A stretch of 64,000 bases of DNA from JBBDWK01 sp040902885 (lineage in GTDB: Bacteria; Acidobacteriota; Terriglobia; Bryobacterales; Bryobacteraceae), in the NCBI GenBank assembly GCA_040902885.1, contig JBBDWK010000046.1, positions 76,890 through 140,889 of the forward strand. Direction: 5' to 3'. A model generated the notes under the pieces. It worked only from the letters and a program-made list of their open reading frames with translations. It was not told the origin of the DNA and searched no databases. Positions 8,451 through 15,599 of the stretch are shown here, in pieces. Each line of letters begins with the position of its first letter. The first letter of the stretch is position 1. The position numbers and the translations under genes are program-made.

Positions 8451-8746
8451 TGTTCACCTGATTGGCTTCGGTCATGAACCCGTGCGGACGGTGTTGAGTC
8501 TTCAGCCGATGCTCGGGCTACAACCACTCTACCGCCGCTGCGTTTAGGATCTCGTTCACTTGACCGGTAGCCGGCCTACGCGCAGAACTGAAGCCGCGAG
8601 CCGTCCGGATTTCAACAGTGAGGGGACATCGGCCAGGCGACCATCTCCAACAATCCGGCATCACGCCGCCTTGCCTGAAGCCCTTCGAGTGCCTTTCTTG
8701 GCGGATTCCTGCCAGCATCTTCGTATAGACGCTTGCTAAACTAAGC
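8451..8746. other. Intergenic stretch with repeat copy and no supported gene
   Basis: About 296 bases separate the RES-domain gene from the MBL hydrolase gene. The only structure I can support is the right-hand copy of the direct repeat at 8603-8644. Short open frames here lack a ribosome binding site and recognisable sequence. The region probably also holds the divergent promoters of the two flanking genes. Confidence 0.5.
8603..8644. repeat. Right copy of the direct repeat bracketing the toxin-like island
   Basis: This 42-nt sequence begins GTCCGGATTTCAACA and ends CATCGGCCAGGCGACCAT. It aligns to 6260-6303 with a two-base gap and a handful of substitutions, in the same orientation. Weak similarity appears to continue a few bases upstream in both copies. 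Confidence 0.65.
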
Positions 8747-9742
8747 GTGGAATACGTGACCCCGTACCTCGAAATCGGCGGATACTATCGCGAAGTCTTT
8801 CCCAACGTTCACCAGGTGGAGCTTCCCCTTCCATTCTCACTGGGTATTGTTAACGTCTATCTGGTGCGCCTCGAGCGCGGCTGGCTGCTCATCGATTGCG
8901 GCATGGAAACCGAGCAGTGCTTGGCCGCGCTTTCCCGCGCGTGCGAAGGGCTGGGCGTGAATTGGACGGACATCCGCCAGATCCTGGTGACGCACGCGCA
9001 CCCCGATCACTCCGGACTGGCGCCCCGCCTGCTGCAGAAGACCGGCGCGCGATTGATGATGCACGGCCACGACGTCAACCTGCTTTACTCCATGGCGAGC
9101 GGCCAGGGCGCCGACATGAATCGCAACGTCCTTGGCCGGGCGGGCACGCCGCCGGCGTTGCGGGAACAGGTCGCCGCCGTTTTCCGGGAAATTCAGCAGG
9201 GCTTTCGCGTTGTGAATCCGGACGAATTTCTGGCCGACGGCGAAAGCATTCCCACCACGCTGGGGCCGCTCGACGTTTTCTGGACGCCCGGACACTCGCC
9301 CGGCCACGTCTGCCTGTACGCGCGCGAGAAGCGTCTGCTGTTCTCCGGAGACCATCTGCTCGAACACATCACGCCGAACATCGGCTGGCAGCCGGAGCGG
9401 GATGCGCTGGGCGACTTTCTGAATTCGCTCGAACGCATGAAGGACATGGAGATCGACCTGATTTTGCCGGCCCATGGCGGGCCTTTCGCCGGGCATCGCG
9501 ACCTGATCCGCAAAACCATCGGTCATCATCACGAGCGCTGCGCGGCCATTCTCGCCAGTCTGGCAGGCACGCCCTCTCGGGCGCATGATCTGGTGGCGCA
9601 GTTATGGAAGCGGCCGCTTTCGCCCTTCCACTACCGGTTCGCCATTTACGAAGTGCTGGCCCACCTCGAACACATGCAGCGACGGGGCATGGTGAGCGCC
9701 AGCCCAAACGGCGGCTCACCCGTTATGTGGAGCGCCGCCTGA
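8747..9742 (+). CDS. MBL-fold metallo-hydrolase
   Basis: The 331-aa protein starts at a GTG and contains the metallo-beta-lactamase motif THAHPDHSG (His83, His85, Asp87, His88), a later WTPGHSPGH and SGDHLLEH for the remaining metal ligands, and a C-terminal helical region of about 70 residues resembling the winged-helix tail of glyoxalase-II/LACTB2-like enzymes. The reaction is hydrolytic on an ester, thioester or phosphodiester, with substrate unknown. No signal peptide is seen, so it is probably cytoplasmic. Confidence 0.87.
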   Translation: MEYVTPYLEIGGYYREVFPNVHQVELPLPFSLGIVNVYLVRLERGWLLIDCGMETEQCLAALSRACEGLGVNWTDIRQILVTHAHPDHSGLAPRLLQKTGARLMMHGHDVNLLYSMASGQGADMNRNVLGRAGTPPALREQVAAVFREIQQGFRVVNPDEFLADGESIPTTLGPLDVFWTPGHSPGHVCLYAREKRLLFSGDHLLEHITPNIGWQPERDALGDFLNSLERMKDMEIDLILPAHGGPFAGHRDLIRKTIGHHHERCAAILASLAGTPSRAHDLVAQLWKRPLSPFHYRFAIYEVLAHLEHMQRRGMVSASPNGGSPVMWSAA

Positions 9743-9748
9743 GCCGCC

Positions 9749-10600
9749 TCAGGCCAGCGCCTGTTTGCAGTACTCGAAGCACTTGCGGACTTCCACCACC
9801 GTGTCCCCGCCTTTGTATTCGTACTCGATATTGGCGGGAATACGCGGAAAACCCTTGGTCTTCAGCGTCTGCAGCACGGCCTTGATGGGCGTATCGCCTT
9901 CGCCGAAGGGTACGTTAGCCCCCTGGTTCTTCTTGCGGTCCTTGATGTGCAGGGTGACGATCTTCTCGCGGTTCTTCTTCAGATAGTCCACCGCGTCGAA
10001 GTTGGCGGCCGTGAAGTGGCCGATGTCGAGATTGATTACGATATGGGTAGTGCCGCGCATGGCGTCCGCGAAGTTTTCCGGCGTGGCGAACTCGTTGGGC
10101 TTCAGGTTCGAGTGATTGTGCATCCCTACCTGAACGCGCGCCTTTGCGGCGAACGGATCGATGCGCTTCGCGGTAGTCACGTTGGAGGAAGCCGTGAGGC
10201 TCTTCACGCCCAGCGCCTTGGCCATCTCGAAGCCGCGCGCGATCTCTTCGTCGGTGAAATCCTCGCGAAAGCTGTAATTGTAAGCGCTCAGGCGAATGCC
10301 GGCCGCGTCGAACTTCTTGCGGACTTTCGCGTACTCCTCCATGGAGACGGTAGTGCGCCACTTGCGCAATTCCTCGCGCGGTCCGCCTCTCGGTTCGATG
10401 TGGCCTTGCCACAACTCGCAGGAACCCAACCCTACCTCGGTCATGGCCTGGATGGCGGCGTCCAGCGGACGGTCGCGAAAGCTATAGGACTGCGCACCGA
10501 TCTCCACACCCTGAACGATGGACCGCACGTCGGGGGGCGCCGCATTGGCGATGGCCGGCACGGCCAAGGCGAGCTTCGCAAACTCTCTTCGTGAATACAT
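9749..10600 (-). CDS. Exported sugar phosphate isomerase/epimerase-like TIM-barrel protein
   Basis: The 283-aa product opens with MYSRREFAKLALAVPAIANA, a Tat-like signal, then a xylose-isomerase-like barrel with SYSFRDRPLDAAI, LGSCELWQGH, VGMHNHSN, INLDIGHFTAAN and TLHIKDRKKNQG motifs that carry the metal and acid residues. A GAGGAG ribosome binding site lies upstream. It follows the phosphotriesterase-like gene by 27 nt on the same strand. Exported members of this family are abundant in Acidobacteriota and Planctomycetota and probably act on sugars or cyclic polyols. Confidence 0.85.
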   Translation of the reverse strand: MYSRREFAKLALAVPAIANAAPPDVRSIVQGVEIGAQSYSFRDRPLDAAIQAMTEVGLGSCELWQGHIEPRGGPREELRKWRTTVSMEEYAKVRKKFDAAGIRLSAYNYSFREDFTDEEIARGFEMAKALGVKSLTASSNVTTAKRIDPFAAKARVQVGMHNHSNLKPNEFATPENFADAMRGTTHIVINLDIGHFTAANFDAVDYLKKNREKIVTLHIKDRKKNQGANVPFGEGDTPIKAVLQTLKTKGFPRIPANIEYEYKGGDTVVEVRKCFEYCKQALA

Positions 10601-10627
10601 GGCTTCTCCTCGTGAATCTCCGGCTCA

Positions 10628-11554
10628 TTATAATGGTTCGCCGAAAGCCCGCGCAGGATTCTCGATCAACAGTTGCCTTCGCCAGCCGGAATCAAGGAGG
10701 GGCAGAAAGTCCGTGAAAAGGTAGGTGTAACCGCGGTAAGAGCCTCCCCCTGGCTCGCCCACGCGGTACCAGCCGGAATCCTGGGAGATCAGCGTGCGGC
10801 CGAGCAGGTTGCGTCCGGCCATGAAACGCACGCACTCCAGGTGCCAGGCGGCTGACTTCGGGCCGATACCGTCGAACTCCACCCAGGCTCCGGAACGCGC
10901 CACGCGCTCGTGAAACGTATGGTCCTTCTCGCTCTGCGCGTGGACCCAGACGAAGCGCGCGGGGGCAACCTTTTCGGCGGCTACAATCTCCACCTGCTCG
11001 ACGGCCGCGCTTCCGTTACCGGTATGCGAAGCGATGGTGAGCCCGGTTTCGCGCGAAGTGATGGCGGCGGCTGTTGCCACCTTGCGGTCGGGAGCGGCCA
11101 GCGGGCCACGGTTCACTCCGATTTTGATGAAGCGTGGGCGGACGCCGTCGACCCCGTCGCGATGCTCTTGGATCCACCGCCGGGCCAACCGCTCAGCGGA
11201 CTCGGATTTTGCGAACTCGGGCAGGTACTTGTAATCCGCGGCGGCATACAGGCCCGTGTTGGTCCAGATGTCGATGCCCGTCTCCGCGGATAAGCGCCGC
11301 ATCAGCGCCGCATCGCGCCCGAGGAAGTTGGGCGTACACTCCTGAAGCCTGCGGCAGCCAAGGCGCTTGACGTCTTCCAGATGCTTGCGGGCCACGCGGA
11401 AGACTTCTTCGCGGTGATAGCGGCCCGGCCGGATCTGCGCGGCGCCTATGAAATCCACCATGACGTGTTCGTGGACCAGGATGGCGCCTTCGAGCGCTTC
11501 CGCCGCCAGTGGCAGCGGGCCAGCGAGCAGAGCTATCAAGTCGCGGCGGCGCAC
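10628..11554 (-). CDS. Phosphotriesterase-homology metallohydrolase
   Basis: The 308-aa protein has an N-terminal export signal with RRR, then the binuclear metal motif VHEHV (His28, His30), the probable carboxylated-lysine segment FIKIGVN, and later metal ligands in IASHTGN, WVHAQ and ISQDSGWY. This is the pattern of phosphotriesterase-family lactonases. Substrate is unknown; quorum-type lactones, sugar lactones or phosphoesters are all possible. It lies between a response regulator (11-nt gap) and the isomerase-like gene, so the three may be cotranscribed. Confidence 0.82.
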   Translation of the reverse strand: MRRRDLIALLAGPLPLAAEALEGAILVHEHVMVDFIGAAQIRPGRYHREEVFRVARKHLEDVKRLGCRRLQECTPNFLGRDAALMRRLSAETGIDIWTNTGLYAAADYKYLPEFAKSESAERLARRWIQEHRDGVDGVRPRFIKIGVNRGPLAAPDRKVATAAAITSRETGLTIASHTGNGSAAVEQVEIVAAEKVAPARFVWVHAQSEKDHTFHERVARSGAWVEFDGIGPKSAAWHLECVRFMAGRNLLGRTLISQDSGWYRVGEPGGGSYRGYTYLFTDFLPLLDSGWRRQLLIENPARAFGEPL

Positions 11555-11565
11555 GCCTCAATATA

Positions 11566-11943
11566 TCAGGAGCTGAGAACCGCCATGAGCTTCTGCTTGA
11601 TCTGCTCGGATGTGAAGGGCTTCCGGACATAACCCGACGCGCCCCGGTGCACTGCCTCCATCACCTTGTTCTCTCCTCCTTCGGTGGTAATGATGATGAC
11701 CGGCACGTGCCGCCATTCGCGGTTGGACCGGATCTCTCCGAGCAACTGCAGTCCATCCATATTGGGCATGTTCAGGTCGGAAAGCACCAGCCCCACGCGC
11801 GATTGCTTCAGCACTTCGAGGGCTTCGAAACCATCGGCTGCTTCCCAAACCTCGCCGATGGCCACTCCGGACTGGCGAAGCATACGTTGCAGAATTTTCC
11901 GGATAGCCGCGGAGTCGTCGACGATCATGACATCTAAGGCCAT
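11566..11943 (-). CDS. Stand-alone receiver (CheY-like) response regulator
   Basis: The 125-aa protein is a single REC domain. Asp9-Asp10, the phosphoacceptor Asp56 in LVLSDLNMPNMDG, Thr in IIITTEGG and Lys in VRKPF are all conserved, so it should be phosphorylatable. There is no output domain, as in chemotaxis-type regulators. It is transcribed divergently from the exported RidA gene and precedes the phosphotriesterase-like gene. Confidence 0.9.
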   Translation of the reverse strand: MALDVMIVDDSAAIRKILQRMLRQSGVAIGEVWEAADGFEALEVLKQSRVGLVLSDLNMPNMDGLQLLGEIRSNREWRHVPVIIITTEGGENKVMEAVHRGASGYVRKPFTSEQIKQKLMAVLSS

Positions 11944-12006
11944 CTGCCCCCCGGCTTACTGATCGGCGGTGCGGGCTGTAAGGTTTAGGCGCTATGATGA
12001 ACACTT

Positions 12007-12438
12007 ATGCGTACGCTTCTGAATCTCGTCCTGCTGTCCGCCCTGGCGCTGGCGCCCCTAGCCGCCGAGAAAAAGGTGGTACACCCCAAGGAATTCGCCA
12101 AGGGCCGTCCCTTCAGCCCTGGAATTCTGGCCGATGGCACGCTGTACGCCGCGGGCCAGATTGGACAGGACCTCAAGACTGGCAAGCTCCCCAGCGACTT
12201 CGAAGCCGAGGTCCGGCAGACGCTCGACAACGTTGGCCTGATCCTGAAGGAAGCGGGGATGAGCTTCGCCGACGTGGTCTCGGTAAATGTCTATCTCACC
12301 GATATGGATCTGTTCCAGCGGATGAACGCCGTTTATACGACCTATTTCAAGGAACCGCGCCCGGCGCGCACCACGGTCGGCGTGCCCAGGCTGGCCGGCC
12401 CGGCGCGCATCGAGATCACCGTCATCGCGCGCAAGTAA
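12007..12438 (+). CDS. Exported RidA-family (YjgF/UK114) protein
   Basis: The 143-aa protein has a cleavable signal peptide (about residues 1-20, MRTLLNLVLLSALALAPLAA) in front of a complete RidA domain with YAAGQIGQD, LDNVGLILKEAG, VSVNVYLTDM and a C-terminal PARIEITVIA containing the conserved Arg. Classical RidA deaminates reactive enamines in the cytoplasm; here export to the periplasm is predicted. Its substrate is therefore uncertain. It converges with the FRG-domain gene. Confidence 0.85.
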   Translation: MRTLLNLVLLSALALAPLAAEKKVVHPKEFAKGRPFSPGILADGTLYAAGQIGQDLKTGKLPSDFEAEVRQTLDNVGLILKEAGMSFADVVSVNVYLTDMDLFQRMNAVYTTYFKEPRPARTTVGVPRLAGPARIEITVIARK

Positions 12439-12447
12439 CAAAAAGGT

Positions 12448-13302
12448 CTACAGAGTCACCGTTCTGCGCGGGGAACTCGCGGAGTCCTTGCGGGTCGTCT
12501 TGTAGGCCCAATGGAACTCCAGCTCATACGCCAGTGAACGCGCCAGCCCGTCCAGATCCGGAAATAGGGTGGCGTTGGTGATGTTCATGCGGTACAGCTC
12601 GCGCAACCCTTTGTCCCGCACCTTCTCGCTTGGCAGGATGAACTTCACCAGCGTATTTTCGGGATCGGGATAACCCGATAGAATCTCTTCCATCGACTCG
12701 GTGAGGATGCCCGGAATGGCGAACGTTCCGGATTGCGCGATGAGCCGCAGATTCATCGCCTGCGGCTCGCCCACGTGAAGAAACGGGATCTGCCCCTGCA
12801 GGTAATAGCGCCGGTAGTTTCCCCGGAGGCGCAGATCCATTTTGCGTGGCCGGATAATCCGCTTCTTCCGTACGGTCTGCCGTTCGAGCAGGCTGATCTG
12901 GGAAGGATTCAGCGCCCATACGGCCGCTTCACCGACGCACCGCTCCAGCGCGAAGAACGCCGCCACGTAGGGCGACCAGGTGAGATCGAGGAGGCGCGTC
13001 GGCGCGCCGTGATGCTTCATCAGCGCGAGCCACTGAAATTCGTCGTCGGAATCCGGCGGATGAGTCAGGAAATGGTGCGCCTTACGCTTGAAGATGCGCA
13101 GGATGCGTTCTTCCTGCTGCGGCCAGACTTCGGGCTCGATCTGAAAGTCGCGGAAGTGGCGCGAGATGGTGGTGAGCAGCGGCCAGAACTCTTCGCGCTG
13201 TCCCCGAAAGGCCCAGTTGGAATAGGGGGAGTCCGTAATCAGATCGAGGAAGGCCTCCCACGATTCGACTCGAACCACCTTGTAAGGAACCGGTTCCGGC
13301 AT
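12448..13302 (-). CDS. FRG domain protein
   Basis: The 284-aa protein carries the FRG motif NWAFRGQ (about residues 29-35), then ALMKHHGAPTRLLDLTWSPY and a FFALER segment typical of this family. FRG proteins have no established biochemical activity and often appear in accessory or defence contexts. The gene starts 12 nt after the recN stop and is probably cotranscribed with it. It is one complete domain, with no transmembrane segment or signal. Confidence 0.82.
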   Translation of the reverse strand: MPEPVPYKVVRVESWEAFLDLITDSPYSNWAFRGQREEFWPLLTTISRHFRDFQIEPEVWPQQEERILRIFKRKAHHFLTHPPDSDDEFQWLALMKHHGAPTRLLDLTWSPYVAAFFALERCVGEAAVWALNPSQISLLERQTVRKKRIIRPRKMDLRLRGNYRRYYLQGQIPFLHVGEPQAMNLRLIAQSGTFAIPGILTESMEEILSGYPDPENTLVKFILPSEKVRDKGLRELYRMNITNATLFPDLDGLARSLAYELEFHWAYKTTRKDSASSPRRTVTL

Positions 13303-13314
13303 ACGGGGGCGCTC

Positions 13315-14994
13315 TCAGGACGAACTCATCGCGATGAGCTGTTCGGCGTGCCTGAGGGCCTCCGGCGTGAGGCGATGTCCGGATAACATCCGGCCGATCT
13401 CCTGGGTGCGCGCGGCGCGATCGAGTTGTTCGATCGCGGCCACGGTCCGCCCGCCGGACTCGATCTTCTCGACCCGGTAGTGATGATCGGCGAAACTGGC
13501 GATCTGCGCCAGATGGGTGACGCACAGCACCTGATCGCGCGCCGCCAGGCTCTTCAGGCGGCGGCCCACTCCTTCCGCCGCGCGTCCGCCGATTCCGGTA
13601 TCCACCTCGTCGAAGACCAGAGTCCGGGAAGCGCGCGCTTCCGGAGCGGCGCGTCCCGCCAGAGACGTCTTCACGGCCAGTGCGATACGCGAGATCTCGC
13701 CCCCGGAGGCGACTTTCTCGATAGCGCGCGGATCCTCGCCAAGGTTGGGCGAGACCAGAAAGGCGACGGCATCCGCGCCGGATGCGGACCATGGCCCGGC
13801 GCCGATCTCGATGCGGAAGACGGTGCGCTCCATGGCCAGCGCGGCCAGCTCTTTTTCCACCTCGCCTGCCAGCGCCGCGGCGGCTTGGCCGCGCTCCCCG
13901 GTGAGACGCGCGGCCAGCGCCTCGTACTCGCGCGCCAGCCGTTCGCCTTCCGAGCGGAGGGTCTCTATGCGCTCGGCGGCGTTCTCCACGGCGTCCATCT
14001 GCCCGCGCACGCTATCGAGAAACGCCTGCACCTCATCCAGAGTCTTGCCGTATTTTCGCTTGAGTTTTTCGAGCGCCGCCAGACGCGACTCCACCTCTTC
14101 CAGACGCCCGGGATTGGCTTCCAAATGCGAAACGTAATCGCGCAGAGAGAAGGAAGCCTCCTGCACCGCAATCTCCGCCGGCTGGAGCGCCTCGCGAATT
14201 TCGCCCAGGCTCGAATCGATGCGCGAAAGCTCGTCCAGACGCTTGGCCGCCAAGCGCAGCAGCGCCAGCGCCGACTCCGGCGAATCGTACAGCGCCGCGT
14301 AGGCGATGCCCGCATGCTCCTGCAGGCGGCCGAGGTTCAACAGCACGCGCCGCTCGTTCTCCAGTTCGGCGTCTTCGCCCGCCCGTGGCGATACGCTCTC
14401 GATCTCCTTGCGCTGGAACGACCACAAGTCGAGCAGCCGCAGCTTCTCCTGCTCCGAGCGCTCCAGTTCTTCCATCTCGCGCCCAGTGGTCCGCCAGCAC
14501 GCATACGTCCCCGCCACCTGCGTCAGCAGGCCGTGAACGCCCGCGTACGCGTCCAGCATATGGCGCTGCGCCTCGCCGGAGAACAGAAGCTGCTGATCGT
14601 GCTGGCCGTGAATATCGCCAAGATGGGGCGCAAGCTCGCGCAGCAGGGCCGCCGTGGCGGGGCGGCTTCCGATGAACGCGCGCGACTTGCCGTTGGCGAG
14701 AATTTCTCGCTCGATGAGCAGCTCGCCTTCCTCCACCGTGAAACCCGCGGGTTCGAGCAGGGCTTTGACGGCTTCCGTTCCGGCGACGTCGAAGATTCCG
14801 GAAATGCGTGCGCGGTCTTCGCCCGAGCGGACTGTATCCGCCGAAGCGCGCGCCCCGAACAGCAGGCCCAGGGCATCGACGACAATGGACTTGCCGCTGC
14901 CGGTCTCTCCGGTGAGCAGATTCAGGCCGCGATGAAATCTTACGCGCACGCGGTCCACGACGGCGTAATTTTCGACGACCAGCTCCAGCAGCAT
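13315..14994 (-). CDS. recN: DNA repair ATPase RecN
   Basis: The 559-aa protein has Walker A GETGSGKS (residues 29-36), a central coiled coil of about 350 residues, the ABC signature VASGGEISRIALAVK and Walker B TLVFDEVDTGIGG, as in RecN, an SMC-like protein acting in double-strand break repair. Length matches the family. A perfect TATAAT at 15008-15003 ends eight bases before the ATG, so the transcript may be leaderless. The long opposite-strand open frames here are shadows of GC-rich coding sequence. Confidence 0.95.
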   Translation of the reverse strand: MLLELVVENYAVVDRVRVRFHRGLNLLTGETGSGKSIVVDALGLLFGARASADTVRSGEDRARISGIFDVAGTEAVKALLEPAGFTVEEGELLIEREILANGKSRAFIGSRPATAALLRELAPHLGDIHGQHDQQLLFSGEAQRHMLDAYAGVHGLLTQVAGTYACWRTTGREMEELERSEQEKLRLLDLWSFQRKEIESVSPRAGEDAELENERRVLLNLGRLQEHAGIAYAALYDSPESALALLRLAAKRLDELSRIDSSLGEIREALQPAEIAVQEASFSLRDYVSHLEANPGRLEEVESRLAALEKLKRKYGKTLDEVQAFLDSVRGQMDAVENAAERIETLRSEGERLAREYEALAARLTGERGQAAAALAGEVEKELAALAMERTVFRIEIGAGPWSASGADAVAFLVSPNLGEDPRAIEKVASGGEISRIALAVKTSLAGRAAPEARASRTLVFDEVDTGIGGRAAEGVGRRLKSLAARDQVLCVTHLAQIASFADHHYRVEKIESGGRTVAAIEQLDRAARTQEIGRMLSGHRLTPEALRHAEQLIAMSSS

Positions 14995-15002
14995 TCCAGC
15001 CG

Positions 15003-15008
15003 ATTATA
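15003..15008 (-). promoter_or_regulatory. Putative -10 element of recN (leaderless)
   Basis: TATAAT on the minus strand is followed by eight bases and the recN ATG at 14994. With initiation six to seven bases after a -10 box, transcription would begin at or next to the start codon. No clear -35 box is visible 17 bases upstream. Confidence 0.5.
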
Positions 15009-15034
15009 AACCGGCTCCAATTGACAGCGGCGGA

Positions 15035-15040
15035 TATAAT
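15035..15040 (+). promoter_or_regulatory. Putative -10 element of the HIT-like gene (leaderless)
   Basis: TATAAT on the plus strand ends seven bases before the ATG at 15048. A TTGACA at 15021-15026 is only eight bases upstream, too close to serve as its -35 box. The region of about 50 bases is shared with the divergent recN promoter. Confidence 0.45.
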
Positions 15041-15047
15041 GACGGGG

Positions 15048-15593
15048 ATGGGCATCCCGAGGGTCGCGCTCCCGTTGCTCGCCGCGTCCGTGGTGTGGGG
15101 CGATGTGACGCAATGCGCCTGCGATCCGGGCCGGCCGGCGAGCATGGAGGCGCGCGAGTGCGGCCTTTGCCGGGAAGCCGAGAAACAACCCGAGCATGCA
15201 GGCGTGTTCTTCCTCAAAGACATCAATCCCCGCAAGCCGAACCGCTGGCTGGCGCTTCCGCGCCATCATTGGAAAATACAGCATTCGCTGGCCGGGATGA
15301 CGCGCGAGCAGCGGAGCCGGCTATGGACGGAAGCCATCGCCAAGGCGCGCGAGCTTTGGGGCGATCGCTGGGCGCTCGCGGTCAACGGCGACGAGCGCCG
15401 GACTCAGTGCCACGCTCACATCCACATCGGCAAACTGCTGAACGGAGTCGAGACCCCGAATTTCTTGGTCGTGAACGGACCGGCCGAAATTCCGGCGCCA
15501 AACGATGGCGCGGGCCTCTGGGTCCATCCGGCGGGCAACCGCCTGCACGTACACCTCGGCGAGCAACTGACCGAAACGGTGCTGCTAAGGTAG
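15048..15593 (+). CDS. Exported HIT-like (CDP-diacylglycerol pyrophosphatase/Ap4A-like) hydrolase
   Basis: From ATG 15048 the product is 181 aa with a short signal peptide (MGIPRVALPLLAASVVWG). The core has CHAHIHIGKL at about residues 121-130, the His-x-His-x-His triad of HIT-superfamily nucleotide hydrolases, and a preceding RWLALPRHHWK strand. Four Cys in the first 45 residues may form disulfides or bind metal. ATGs at 15021 and 15039 are alternatives, but 15039 overlaps a TATAAT, so 15048 is preferred. It is transcribed away from recN. Confidence 0.7.
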   Translation: MGIPRVALPLLAASVVWGDVTQCACDPGRPASMEARECGLCREAEKQPEHAGVFFLKDINPRKPNRWLALPRHHWKIQHSLAGMTREQRSRLWTEAIAKARELWGDRWALAVNGDERRTQCHAHIHIGKLLNGVETPNFLVVNGPAEIPAPNDGAGLWVHPAGNRLHVHLGEQLTETVLLR

Positions 15594-15599
15594 ATCATT

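Noticed and set aside
8518..8718. 66-codon minus-strand open frame next to the RES gene
   Set aside because: It contains the direct repeat, has no ribosome binding site or family similarity, and its composition is unlike neighbouring genes.
13426..15009. Long open frame of 527 codons antisense to recN
   Set aside because: It mirrors the GC-rich codon pattern of recN, shows no recognisable motif, and recN on the other strand has all family motifs.
15021..15040. TTGACA and TATAAT as a -35/-10 pair for the HIT-like gene
   Set aside because: The spacing is only eight bases, far below the 16-18 needed, so TTGACA cannot serve this -10 box.
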